Part shown: in pieces, positions 51,677 through 60,248 of the stretch
Layout of the letters: the number at the start of each line of letters is the position of its first letter
Numbering within the stretch: position 1 is the first letter of the stretch
Assembly (NCBI GenBank): GCA_001296005.1
Contig: LJHR01000027.1
Location: 62,001-126,000, forward strand
Direction of reading: 5' to 3'
DNA: 64,000 bases
From: an alpha proteobacterium AAP38
Lineage (GTDB): Bacteria; Pseudomonadota; Alphaproteobacteria; Azospirillales; Azospirillaceae
The notes under the pieces: model-generated
Database searches by the model: none
What the model was told of the DNA's origin: nothing
The model's input: only the letters and a program-made list of their open reading frames with translations
Program-made: the position numbers and the translations under genes

Positions 51677-52995
51677 GCCGCCCCACTCCTTTTCCAGGTG
51701 AGGACCAGCAGCAGCAGGCTGGCGGTCAACGCCTGTCCCACGGCCTGAATGCCGGCGCCTGCCAGCCCGAACTGATCCAGCAAGATGGGCAGGGCCGGCA
51801 GGAACAGCAGGCTGGCGGTCAGGTTGGCGCCCATCGACCAGCCGGGCCGTCCCAGCGCTGTCAAGGCGGCGGTGCAAGGCGGTCCCGCCATCGCCAGGGC
51901 ACGGGCCAAGACCAGCACCACCATCAACTGCGCCGCATCGGCGAAGGCCGGACCGGCGATCAATTCCACGATCTGCGCATTGAACAGCCAGACGATGGCG
52001 ACGATGGGGATGCAGGCGCCCAGCGCGATGGCCGCCACCCGGCCAACGGTCTGGCGCAGGGCCCGCCCGCCATGGCCGCTGGCTGCCAGGCGTGCCAATT
52101 CCGGATATGCAGTGTTGCCCAGGATCTGTGCCGGTTGCGCGATCAGCATGGTCGCACGCTGCGCCACGGAGAACAGGCCTGCCGCCGCCGGCCCCAGCAT
52201 CCAGCCCACCACCAGCGGTGCCACGCGCCCGGCCAATTCGGTCAAGGTCACGTCGGCATTGCTGGCCAGAAGGAACCGCCAGATGCCGGGATTGTCGGCA
52301 ACCGGGTCGCCGGGTTCCGGTCGGCGCAGGTCCGGCCCCAGATGGCGGCGGGCCAGCCATAAGCCCATGGCCCACAGGCCGATGAACTCGCACAGCGCCG
52401 CCAGCAGCCAGGCGACCAGGAAGCCCTTCAGTCCCCAGTCGGCCAGGGCCGCGATGCCGGCGCCTGCCAGCCGCACCATCGGTGCCACCAGATTGTGCAG
52501 GCCCAGCAGGTCGAAGCGGTTGACCAGCTGCAGATATCCCGCTGGCGTGGAGCGGACCGAACCCAGCACAGCCAGACTGTAGGGCAGGGCCAGAACCATG
52601 GCCGTTTCCGGCCAGCCCAGATGCGGCCCCACCAGTGGCGCACACAGCGCCGCCGCCAGGATGGCCGCCAGCCCGCCCAGCAATTCCACCCGCGCTCCAA
52701 AGCGCAGCAGGCGCGACAGGCGATGACCGTCAGCCGCGCGCTGCGCCTCCGCGCCATAGCGGACGACGGCCTGCCAGGCGGGGAATTCCACGATGCCGCA
52801 GACGGTTGTCACATAGGTGTGGATCAGCACCAGCACGCCATAATCATGCGGTCCCAGCGCGCGTGTGGCGATGACCAGATAGGCGAGGCTGATCAGCCCG
52901 GCCCCGGCCTTGCCGCCCAGCACCAGTCCCAGCCCGCCGAAGATACGGCGCAGCGCGCCCGCCGGTGCGCCCGGTGGCACCATGCTCAGGGACAT
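51673..52995 (-). CDS. Polysaccharide flippase (Wzx/MATE-like)
   Basis: About 440 residues from the ATG at 52995; a TTG at 53001 and an ATG at 52983 are alternatives. Roughly 12-14 hydrophobic helices are visible, with the early GLISLAYLVIATRALGPHDYGVLVLIHTY typical of O-antigen or exopolysaccharide flippases. It would move undecaprenyl-linked repeat units across the inner membrane. The 5' end overlaps the GT2 stop and its 3' end the GT4 start, so the operon is tightly coupled. Confidence 0.87.
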   Translation of the reverse strand: MSLSMVPPGAPAGALRRIFGGLGLVLGGKAGAGLISLAYLVIATRALGPHDYGVLVLIHTYVTTVCGIVEFPAWQAVVRYGAEAQRAADGHRLSRLLRFGARVELLGGLAAILAAALCAPLVGPHLGWPETAMVLALPYSLAVLGSVRSTPAGYLQLVNRFDLLGLHNLVAPMVRLAGAGIAALADWGLKGFLVAWLLAALCEFIGLWAMGLWLARRHLGPDLRRPEPGDPVADNPGIWRFLLASNADVTLTELAGRVAPLVVGWMLGPAAAGLFSVAQRATMLIAQPAQILGNTAYPELARLAASGHGGRALRQTVGRVAAIALGACIPIVAIVWLFNAQIVELIAGPAFADAAQLMVVLVLARALAMAGPPCTAALTALGRPGWSMGANLTASLLFLPALPILLDQFGLAGAGIQAVGQALTASLLLLVLTWKRSGAA

Positions 52996-53774
52996 GTCCA
53001 ATCCTTGGCTCTCAAGGCGGTGGAATAGGCATTGCGACGGGCCAAACGGTGGCCCAGGAAATCATAGAAGAACCAGTCCATCCGCTTACGCGGCATATGA
53101 CGGTACAGCAATCTTTCCCACCATGTCCAACTGACGCGGCGGCGGTCGCTGCGGCGTTGCGAAGGGAAGCAATGATGGCCGTGATCATAGATGACCGTGC
53201 CGAACCGCATCACCCGATGGACGATCTCGTGATCCTCCAGCACGAAGGGCCATCGCCGCAGGTCGAAGCCGCCGGCAGCCACCAGCGCCTCGGTGCGGTA
53301 AGACTGGGCATAGCCGCCCGCATGGCATTGGTTACGGAACCGGCGCACCTTGCGCAGGATGCGGTCGATCCGGCGCGTGGCGGCCCGTGAGTGCGCCGGG
53401 TGATAGAGATCGATAGCCATCACCGCTGCCGCTTCCGGGTGGGCGGTGAACATGGCGAGGCAGTTCGCGACATACTCAGGCGGGTACGTCGTGTCGGCGT
53501 CGCAGATGGCGACAAAGGGTGTGCGGACCATGGCCAGACCGGCGGCCAGCGCGTTCACCTTGCCCGGCGTGGGCACGGATAGGATGTCAGCCGTGATGTC
53601 CGGCAATGCGGCGAGGTGGCGGCGTGCCTCGTCCCGGCCCCGGTCGGTGGAGCCGTTATCCAGCAGCAGCAGACAGAAGCGCCGGTCGTTCTGCGCGGCC
53701 AGGCTGTCCAGTGTGGTGCCGATCCATCCTTCCTCGTTGAAGAAGGGCAGCAGGATTGTGATCAGCGCGCTCAT
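52986..53774 (-). CDS. Glycosyltransferase family 2 protein
   Basis: 262 residues. A GT-A fold with TILLPFFNEEGWIGTTLDSL at the start, LLLDNGSTD, the DxD-type metal motif in VAICDADTTYPPEYV and a later FVLEDHEIVHRV acceptor-side motif. The C-terminus ends with RRVSWTWWERLLYRHMPRKRMDWFFYD. Its ATG overlaps the preceding gene's stop by 4 nt. It is probably an inverting transferase in repeat-unit assembly. Confidence 0.9.
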   Translation of the reverse strand: MSALITILLPFFNEEGWIGTTLDSLAAQNDRRFCLLLLDNGSTDRGRDEARRHLAALPDITADILSVPTPGKVNALAAGLAMVRTPFVAICDADTTYPPEYVANCLAMFTAHPEAAAVMAIDLYHPAHSRAATRRIDRILRKVRRFRNQCHAGGYAQSYRTEALVAAGGFDLRRWPFVLEDHEIVHRVMRFGTVIYDHGHHCFPSQRRSDRRRVSWTWWERLLYRHMPRKRMDWFFYDFLGHRLARRNAYSTALRAKDWTCP

Positions 53775-54958
53775 GCGGACAGACTGGCCCGCTGGTTCCA
53801 GCCCGTGTCGCCCAGCAGCGCGGCCAGCACCTCGGCAGCACGCTGTGACGATGGCTTGTCCGTCAGGTCGAAGCTGCTGGCGAACATCTGCTGCTGCACC
53901 GGTCGATAGGCTTCCTCATGGCTGGCCAAGGCGCGCTTCAGCCCATCGGCCAGTTCGGCGGGTGTATCGATGACGGGGCCTGCGCGCCAATGGCCATAGT
54001 TGGGATCCTCGCGCCAGTTGGCCTTGTGACTGTTCAGGAACAGGCAGGGGCGGGGATGCAGGAGAAATTCGTAAATCTGGCTGCTGACGTCGCCCAGATA
54101 GAGATCGGCCATCATCGTGTAGCTCATGTCCGTGGAGGCACGGCTGCCAAGGTCGATATGGATATTGGGTGCGCGCAGATAGCGCTCTTCGATATGGCCC
54201 GGCCGGTCGATACGCAGCTTGTCAATGGTCAGCACGAATTTGCGTTCGAACAGCATGACATGCGGGGCGAAGATCAGTTGGTAGTTGGGATTGTCCAGGA
54301 AGAAATCTAGCACCTGCCGGCCCTGTTTGAACCAGGATGACAGGTGGGCCGAGCAATGGGGATTGTACAGCACGATGGGAGCCCGCGACCTTACCGGAAA
54401 CATGGTCACAGATGGGTCGAGCATATCGAACTTCGGATAGCCCACCATGCTGATCTTCTCCTGCGGCACCTTGGCTTCGGCGATCAGCCGTTCGCGCACC
54501 TTCGGGCCGGAGCAGAATACATGATCGAAACCCGCCGAAGCCTTATCAAAGCCGATGGCCCGGTCCCCGGCCCCATGCCGTGTGTGAACGATCTTGAGGT
54601 TCTTTAGTCCGTAGAGCGTTTTCAGGACCAGGGAGGTCTTTTCCGCCACGACCAGCATGTCCAGGCTGCGGAAGAAATCCAGATTGTCGCCATAGACCAG
54701 CAGCTTGCGCGAGGGAACCAGGCCTTCCAGAGGGCGTGATAACACCAATGACCGGGCACGCAGACCCAGGTCGATATGGGTTATATGTCGGCCAATCTCA
54801 TCACCGCCCAGCCGCAGCACCTCCCGGCGGGTGCGCTCGTTCGTCGTGGCGACAAAAATCTCGCCCGCAAAGCCGCCCTTGGCCAGGGCCAGTGCGATGG
54901 GCAGGCTGTGTGCGACCTGATGGATCTGATCATGGTTGAAAAGAAAGCCGATGCGCAT
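53771..54958 (-). CDS. CDP-glycerol glycerophosphotransferase-like protein
   Basis: 395 residues from the ATG at 54958 (MRIGFLFNHDQIHQVAHSLPIA); an ATG at 55018 is an alternative. The C-terminal half has YNPHCSAHLSSWFKQG, FAPHVMLFER and DLYLGDVSSQIYEFLLHPRPCLFLNSH, the pattern of the CDP-glycerol poly(glycerophosphate) transferase family (as in TagB/TagF), with conserved His and Asp residues. In gram-negative bacteria such proteins add glycerol-phosphate or ribitol-phosphate type groups to capsules. It is the first gene of the GT/flippase operon and is preceded by a sigma54-like promoter. Confidence 0.75.
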   Translation of the reverse strand: MRIGFLFNHDQIHQVAHSLPIALALAKGGFAGEIFVATTNERTRREVLRLGGDEIGRHITHIDLGLRARSLVLSRPLEGLVPSRKLLVYGDNLDFFRSLDMLVVAEKTSLVLKTLYGLKNLKIVHTRHGAGDRAIGFDKASAGFDHVFCSGPKVRERLIAEAKVPQEKISMVGYPKFDMLDPSVTMFPVRSRAPIVLYNPHCSAHLSSWFKQGRQVLDFFLDNPNYQLIFAPHVMLFERKFVLTIDKLRIDRPGHIEERYLRAPNIHIDLGSRASTDMSYTMMADLYLGDVSSQIYEFLLHPRPCLFLNSHKANWREDPNYGHWRAGPVIDTPAELADGLKRALASHEEAYRPVQQQMFASSFDLTDKPSSQRAAEVLAALLGDTGWNQRASLSA

Positions 54959-55109
54959 GGGACCCCGCGCTACTGATCGTGGATTGTATCCGCCCGGTTC
55001 CCGTGATGGCTTAATCATGATCCTGCACCTTCGGTTGTAAATAAAGCTATTTGAACGCCCATATCTTGAATGCCGGATACCGATCCACGGACAGACTCCC
55101 TGGGTAATT

Positions 55110-55125
55110 TGCACCCGCCATGCCA
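55110..55125 (-). promoter_or_regulatory. Sigma54-type promoter for the GT/flippase operon
   Basis: The minus strand reads TGGCATGGCGGGTGCA with GG-N10-GC spacing and a preceding T. The -12 box is GTGCA. The predicted start is near 55098, about 140 nt before the first ATG at 54958. Confidence 0.65.
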
Positions 55126-55218
55126 AGGGCCGTGTTAGGTGCTGGGCCTGCGATCTCTTGGAATTTCCAGGGATTCCAGCCCTTATCCATCTGCGCGCTG
55201 ACCCTGCATTTTTTTGGA

Positions 55219-55237
55219 AGCTACAAATTTTGTAGCT
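55219..55237. promoter_or_regulatory. Perfect 19-bp palindrome, candidate enhancer site
   Basis: AGCTACAAATTTTGTAGCT, nine-base arms around one central T. Its centre is about 104 bp from the minus -24 element and about 95 bp from the plus one, the distance used by NtrC-type activators. Confidence 0.65.
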
Positions 55238-55321
55238 CGACATGACTATCTTTGGACCGCGGTGTTGATGCAGATCGGGTTTTCGGGCCGGTTCTCCGAT
55301 CTTCGTCTGTGTCTGTCCCGC

Positions 55322-55337
55322 TGGCATACCGTTTGCC
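55322..55337 (+). promoter_or_regulatory. Sigma54-type promoter for the kinase pseudogene
   Basis: TGGCATACCGTTTGCC, GG-N10-GC spacing with -24 TGGCAT and -12 TTGCC. The predicted start is near 55349, about 120 nt before the kinase ATG at 55472. Confidence 0.6.
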
Positions 55338-55471
55338 TTTGTCGAACTCCATCTCTGGTCGGTGAATAAATTGTTTCACGCCCCAGGCCGGCCCCTGTCA
55401 CAGTCGGGATCATTCGCATGATGCAATCACTGGGTCACGAACAGTCGGACCCGTCCCGAACAGGAGGTCTG

Positions 55472-56872
55472 ATGGTGATGAAACGGTGGAGCGGCCCTGT
55501 CCCACCGATAGTGTCCGGCATGCGGCTGCGCTGGCGGCTGGTCATCGCATTCCTGTCGGTCAGCGTCCTGCCCGTGCTGACGGCAAGCTATATCGCCGCC
55601 GACATCATCTCCGGTGCCTTTGCGTCCAACATGGAACGGTGGCTGCAGGAGGCGGCGATGCTGTTCGCGGAACGGTCCGTCGAGGATGAGGTGGAGGCCC
55701 GCCAGGCCGTAAGCATCGTCGCCTCCTCCCTTCGCGAAAGCACCGACAACCTGGACCGGGGCCAGATCGACCTTTCAGCGCATCTATTGACGTCCGTCGG
55801 GTATCAGACCGTGGCCATCTATGATGCCGATGGCCGTGTGCTGTTCGCCAACGGCCCCATCGGTGATGTGGGCTGCCAAACGGTTCGAAAGCAAGGGAAG
55901 GAGCTTGTACGCCTTCGTCGCCAACCGCTGGGACGGAATCATGGTCAACATGGCCGACAGCATGCCGGGCCTGGTGGTGGAGGCCTATGTCGTGACGGAG
56001 GGCAAGGCGGCCTCGCTTGACGGTACTGCTGTCAGTCTGCCACCGGGTGTGGTGGAGGCGCTGGCCGGCGGGATGCCCAGCTTGATCGCGCATACGGTTG
56101 GGCCTGGGAATCTCGCGGCTGGTTTTGCCGCCCTCCGCGATCTTGATGGTCATCTGGTGGGTATCGTCACCTGCCGGCTGACCAATAACCTGTCTCTGTT
56201 GTCGCATGTACGTACGCTGGAACTGTTCTTGATGCTATCGGCTTTGGCCGGCCTGTTCTCGCTTGCCGTCGCCTTGTCACTTTCCAAATTGATCTCCCGC
56301 CCGTTGACAGGCCTGAGCCGGGGTTGCAGCGTGTGCGTGAGGGCGATTTCAAGACGTGTATCCCAGAGATGGGCGGTGGTGAGTTGACGGAGCTGGCTGT
56401 CGGCTTCAACGAGATGGCAACGCGTCTGGAGGCTATGCGCGCACGTGAAACGGAGATGCGGCAGCGCGAGCAACTGGCGACGCTGGGCGAGGCGGCGGCG
56501 GTAATGGCACATGAAATCCGCAACCCGCTGGGCATCATTGAGACCTCTACCGAGGTCCTGCGCATGAAATCCACCGTCTCCCCGGAAGGGGAGGAGATGG
56601 TGAATTTCGTGCCGGATGAGGTGGGGCGCATCGACCATCTGCTGCATGAGCTGCTGGATTACGCGCGTCCCCGTACGCTGGCCCCCGAACAGGTCTTCAC
56701 CGGCAACCTGAACGAGGAGTTGGAGCGCATTGAACCGGAGATCGTCACCCATGCGCTGCGTGACTGCGGTGGTATCCAGGCGCGGGCGGCTGAACGCCTG
56801 GAGATTACCGAACGCAGCCTCTGGCACCGGGTCAAGAAGCTGGGCATCCGCATTACACGGGGTGCCGAGTAA
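55472..56872 (+). pseudogene. Broken sensor kinase fused to an NtrC-type DNA-binding tail
   Basis: A good start (ATG 55472, AGGAGGT upstream) opens a membrane sensor (RWRLVIAFLSVSVLPVLTASYIA and so on). The frame shifts near 55870, and again within the HAMP segment near 56315. It then reads ELTELAVGFNEMATRLEA and the His box MAHEIRNPLGIIETSTEVLRM. After LLDYARP the sequence turns directly into FTGNLNEELERIEPEIVTHALRDCGGIQARAAERLEITERSLWHRVKKLGI, the Fis-type helix-turn-helix end of a sigma54 response regulator. The ATPase domain of the kinase and the receiver plus AAA+ parts of the regulator are missing. Internal deletion fused the two genes. Confidence 0.75.
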
Positions 56873-56929
56873 ATTGGCGCGGCCTCACCCGTTCTTCACC
56901 CGCCTACGGACCATATTATTAAAATAAAA

Positions 56930-58275
56930 TCAGTCTATTACAGAACATTCCTCGCGCAGGTTCTTAATAACGCTGCCCCAGTCGCCAAGGTCGGGTTGCC
57001 GATGAATGCGGTGATTGGGGTACCAGGGGAAACTGGTGGAGCCAATCTCCCACCGCCAATCAACAGAGTGGGCCAGCAGCAGTGAGACCGGCTTGCCCAT
57101 TGACCCGGCCAGATGGGCGACGCCGGTATCCACCGCCACAATATGATCCAGCAGCTTGTCGCTGATATCATGCAGCCGCCCACGGAAAGTCAGCGCATCG
57201 CCCGCTCGGTTACCGACCTGCAGCGATATCCACTGCGCGTCGGGAACGGCGTCCAGCACGGACCCATCAGGGCGAGCGGCATGGAGCGGTGGGCATCCTC
57301 GGAATGCTGCGGCCGTCCGGCCCAAACCACGCCGATGCGCCGCTTGCCCGGTTCTGCGCGGGGCAGAAGGGTGGCACCACGCGCCACCACTTCCTCCGCT
57401 GATATCTTCAGCCAGCCGGGCAGCAGCGGCAGGTCCGGCACCCGCAGCGACAGGAAGTGCGGCGGGCTCAGCAATGGAATGTGATAGTCGAAACCTTCAT
57501 CCACGCCGAACCGGTGCGGGTTGTCGGTGCGTGAAATCACCCGCATACCCGGACGGTCCAGAACAGCGGACAGAAGTCGGACCAGCGGGCTTGACAGTTC
57601 CAGCACAATTTCCGCCGGGCCGTGACGATCCGCCAGGATCTGTGCCAGGGGCGTGAATTGCAGGATGTCGCCGAAACCCTGTTCCCCCCAGACATAAATC
57701 CGCTTGCCGACCAGATCCTCCCCACGCCATTGCGGAGCACCCAGCATGCGGCGCGGCTCCGGGAACTGATCCCAGACCCAGCGCCATTCATAATCGGCCC
57801 AACCCTGGGCGTAATCCCCCCGCGCCAGGCAGGACAGCGAATGGTTCCAGCGGGCCAGCGCATTGCCCGGCGCCAGTTTCAGGGCAACGGTCAGGGAGGC
57901 GGCGGCGGCGTCGATAAAGCCCACCGTCCGCAATGCCTTGTCCAGCGTTTACAGCACCTCTTCCAGCCGCCCATCCGGTGCCCGTCGGGCAGAATGGCCA
58001 GGGCCGCCGTCAGTTCCGGCAGGCGATCCCCGATGTCGCTCAACAACTGTTCGCCCAGTTCCCGCGCTTCGGGCAGGAAGCGGCCAAACAGGATGACGCC
58101 GATGATCAGCGGCACAATGGCTTCACGGGAACGGTTTTCATCCAAGCAAGGCGCGTGCCCATATTGACCCAGGCCGAGTAATCCAGCGGCGACAGATGCA
58201 GAATGCGGCGATAAAGCGGGATCGCGTCATCATGCTCGTCCCCGCCCGCGCCGCTGACAAGGATCGGCTGTGCCT
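56930..58275 (-). pseudogene. Frameshifted TPR protein with glycosyltransferase-9-like domain
   Basis: Four minus-strand pieces in different frames make one protein. They are: AIPLYRRILHLSPLDYSAWVNMG (TPR); EAIVPLIIGVILFGRFLPEAREL; the stretch with LKLAPGNALARWNHSLSCLARGDYAQGWADYEWRW, GEQGFGDILQFTPL and RIGVVWAGRPQHSEDAHRSMPL; and SLQVGNRAGDALTFRG with DHIVAVDTGVAHLAGSMGKPV. This is the layout of TPR proteins with a heptosyltransferase-like tail, known in export and polysaccharide loci. Frames change near 58140, 57950 and 57260. Its 5' end merges into the MBG adhesin remnant, so the true start is lost. Confidence 0.7.
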
Positions 58276-59110
58276 CTCCGGACACGCTGCCTCCCTCAGT
58301 GCCACCGGATGTCTTGGTACTATCCGTGGTCGTGGTAGATCCACCCGCGCTGCCACCACCGCCATTGCTGTCGGTGCTGCAGGAGGAGGTGGTGGAAGTG
58401 GAAGAGCCGGTGGAGGCCGTGCCACAATCACCCGAACGGCCTGTCGATGCCGACGCAGATGGCGTTGTTGTGGTGGTGATGGCCGTCGACGCGGCGGCGG
58501 GAGCAGCAATGGTGGTCGGCGCCACGTTGGTGGTGATGGAGACGGTGGGTATCACGGCGGCTACTACGATGCACTGAATGGCGCTGGTGTTCAGCGTGGA
58601 CGGAGCCGGCGTGACGGTGAGCTGACCTTGCTCGTAACGGATGGTGTAGTTACCCAGCCCCTTGCCGGCTGGCATTACTGGCGCTGATCGCATAGGTGCC
58701 GGCGGTCGCGCTGGCCGGCGTGCCGCTGCTGGCCAGTGTGACCAAGCCGACGCTGTCACCATTTACCAGACCGTTGGCGCTGAAGCCTGTCAATGAAAGT
58801 TCAGTGCCGCCCACCTTTGTGGCATTGGCGGCTGTGATGCTCAGCGCCGCCGACATAGGTTACGGCATAGTTCGACAGGCCCGAACCCGTCGCACCCGAG
58901 GCGGCGACCGTATAACTGCCCGCCGATTCCGATGCGCCCAACTCACCAGCAGCCAAGCTCACCGCCGAGATGGTGTCACCATTGACTAGGCCGGCCACGC
59001 TATAGCCTGGAACGGTCGCTGTTGTGCCATAGGTCTTGTTCAGTGAGCCGGCGGTGATGGTCAGGGTCGCGGGTGTCACCGTCACCTTGCCGTCAGCATA
59101 GGTTTTGCCC
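58276..59110 (-). pseudogene. MBG-repeat adhesin remnant with frameshifts
   Basis: Minus-strand frames show at least two MBG/YDG-type repeats: GKVTVTPATLTITAG, then LNKTYGTTATVPGYSVAGLVNGDTISAVSL and SLTGFSANGLVNGDSVGLVTLASSG, each ending in LxNYxxxY. A third begins GLGNYTIRYEQGQLTVTPA. A Ser/Thr/Gly-rich tail follows (about 58540-58290). Such repeats fill the C-terminal halves of filamentous-hemagglutinin-type adhesins. The sequence lacks its upstream (N-terminal) part beyond about 59105, and frames shift near 58850 and 58680. At the other end it runs straight into the TPR gene. Decay or assembly errors in repetitive DNA are both possible. Confidence 0.65.
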
Positions 59111-59251
59111 TCCCTTCAGGAAGTCATCCTCAGACAGGGGCGGCGTAAGATCAGGCACAGAGGGTGTCGGGGGAGGGGACTTGGGATATTGCGCTCCACA
59201 TCGCGCCCCCGGTCAGCGCAAATCCGGAGCAGTTCAGTTGCGCGGGCGGCG

Positions 59252-60142
59252 TCAAACAGCGGACTCCATGATCGTCCGCAACCGATTCAGCAGGGGACTC
59301 GGCTTCATGTTCTTTCTTAGCTTGTAACCGATGCAGCGGAACCCCGCCCCTTCAAGGGTGACGACCTTGAAGTCGCTCTTCTGCTCGGTTATCTGCACCT
59401 GCGACACCACGGTGACGCAGCCGGAAAACCGTACCAGACTTTCCAGGACGGGCAGGGAATTGGCCAGGATACAGTTCTGTGGCCATGCGATACCCGCCGT
59501 CATGAACAGCGCTTCTACATGACGGCGATAGGTGCTGCCGGGACGGGGCAGCACCCATTTGGCATCGGCCAGTTCGGCCAGTGACACTTTGTCCCGGTCG
59601 AAGAATGCGCTGCCTGGTCCCACCGCGATGGCAAACGGGTCCCGCATCAGGACATGTTCAAGAATGTCCGGGGGACTGCCGAACATCTCCGCCACCGGCC
59701 CGATGATGATATCAATGGCGCCCGACCGCAGCATCGGCACCAGCGTATCATCAAGCCCGTCCACGATCTCGATATCCACCGGGCCGGCATCCGCCAGCAG
59801 CAGGCGCAGCGCCTTGGGTAGCAGCGTCGATAACACGCTGGGCGTGGCCCCGATACGTAGCGGCCCATCGACCCCGGCCGACCGGCGCTTCACCTCTGTT
59901 TCCGCGTCGGTTAGCAGCGATAGAACGCCCTCTGCCCGGCGTACCAGGATTTCACCATAGGGTGTCAGGGTCGATCCGCGTCGCGTGCGTTCCAGCACAC
60001 GAACGCCCAGCCGCTGCTCCAGCAGCGCGATGCTGTTGGACAGCGCCGGCTGCGATATCCCCTTCTCCTCCGCCGCGCGGGTGAACGAGCCGTATTTCGC
60101 GATGGCCAGCAGATTGGCGATCTGACTTGCTTCGACAGCCAT
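59252..60142 (-). CDS. LysR-type regulator of the AAHS/GH3 operon
   Basis: 296 residues. The helix-turn-helix reads ASQIANLLAIAKYGSFTRAAEEKGISQPALSNSIALLEQRLGVRVLERTRRGSTLTPYGEI, followed by a standard co-inducer domain with GPLRIGATPSVLSTLLP. It is divergent from the AAHS transporter at 60249. A dyad at 60154-60173 in the gap is a natural binding site. It probably senses the aromatic substrate carried by that transporter. Confidence 0.92.
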   Translation of the reverse strand: MAVEASQIANLLAIAKYGSFTRAAEEKGISQPALSNSIALLEQRLGVRVLERTRRGSTLTPYGEILVRRAEGVLSLLTDAETEVKRRSAGVDGPLRIGATPSVLSTLLPKALRLLLADAGPVDIEIVDGLDDTLVPMLRSGAIDIIIGPVAEMFGSPPDILEHVLMRDPFAIAVGPGSAFFDRDKVSLAELADAKWVLPRPGSTYRRHVEALFMTAGIAWPQNCILANSLPVLESLVRFSGCVTVVSQVQITEQKSDFKVVTLEGAGFRCIGYKLRKNMKPSPLLNRLRTIMESAV

Positions 60143-60153
60143 AACCCAAACCT

Positions 60154-60173
60154 ATGACAATGCCCTTTATCAT
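60154..60173. promoter_or_regulatory. LysR-type operator candidate
   Basis: ATGACAATGCCCTTTATCAT has ATGA/TCAT arms with a T-N11-A-like core. It lies 12 nt upstream of the LysR ATG and 76 nt before the transporter ATG. Confidence 0.45.
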
Positions 60174-60248
60174 TATTTGACAGGGGGTACTGAACGGTGT
60201 CAACGCTGAACCGTGAAGCTGGCGAAGTCCGGCACCGGGAGGGAAAGA

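Larger units (their letters stand above)
54959..55471. other. Divergent control region of the polysaccharide locus
   Basis: A 513-nt stretch between the CDP-glycerol-transferase-like gene and the damaged kinase. It has two opposed sigma54-like promoters and, about midway, the palindrome at 55219. A second palindrome, TGGAATTTCCA, lies at 55159-55169. Confidence 0.65.

Noticed and set aside
52999-53001. TTG at 53001 as flippase start
   Set aside because: It only adds two residues; an ATG follows at 52995 with normal spacing in the coupled operon.
58276-58540. Plus-strand frames through the low-complexity segment
   Set aside because: They arise from the Ser/Thr/Gly repeat bias of the minus-strand adhesin tail and lack a start context.
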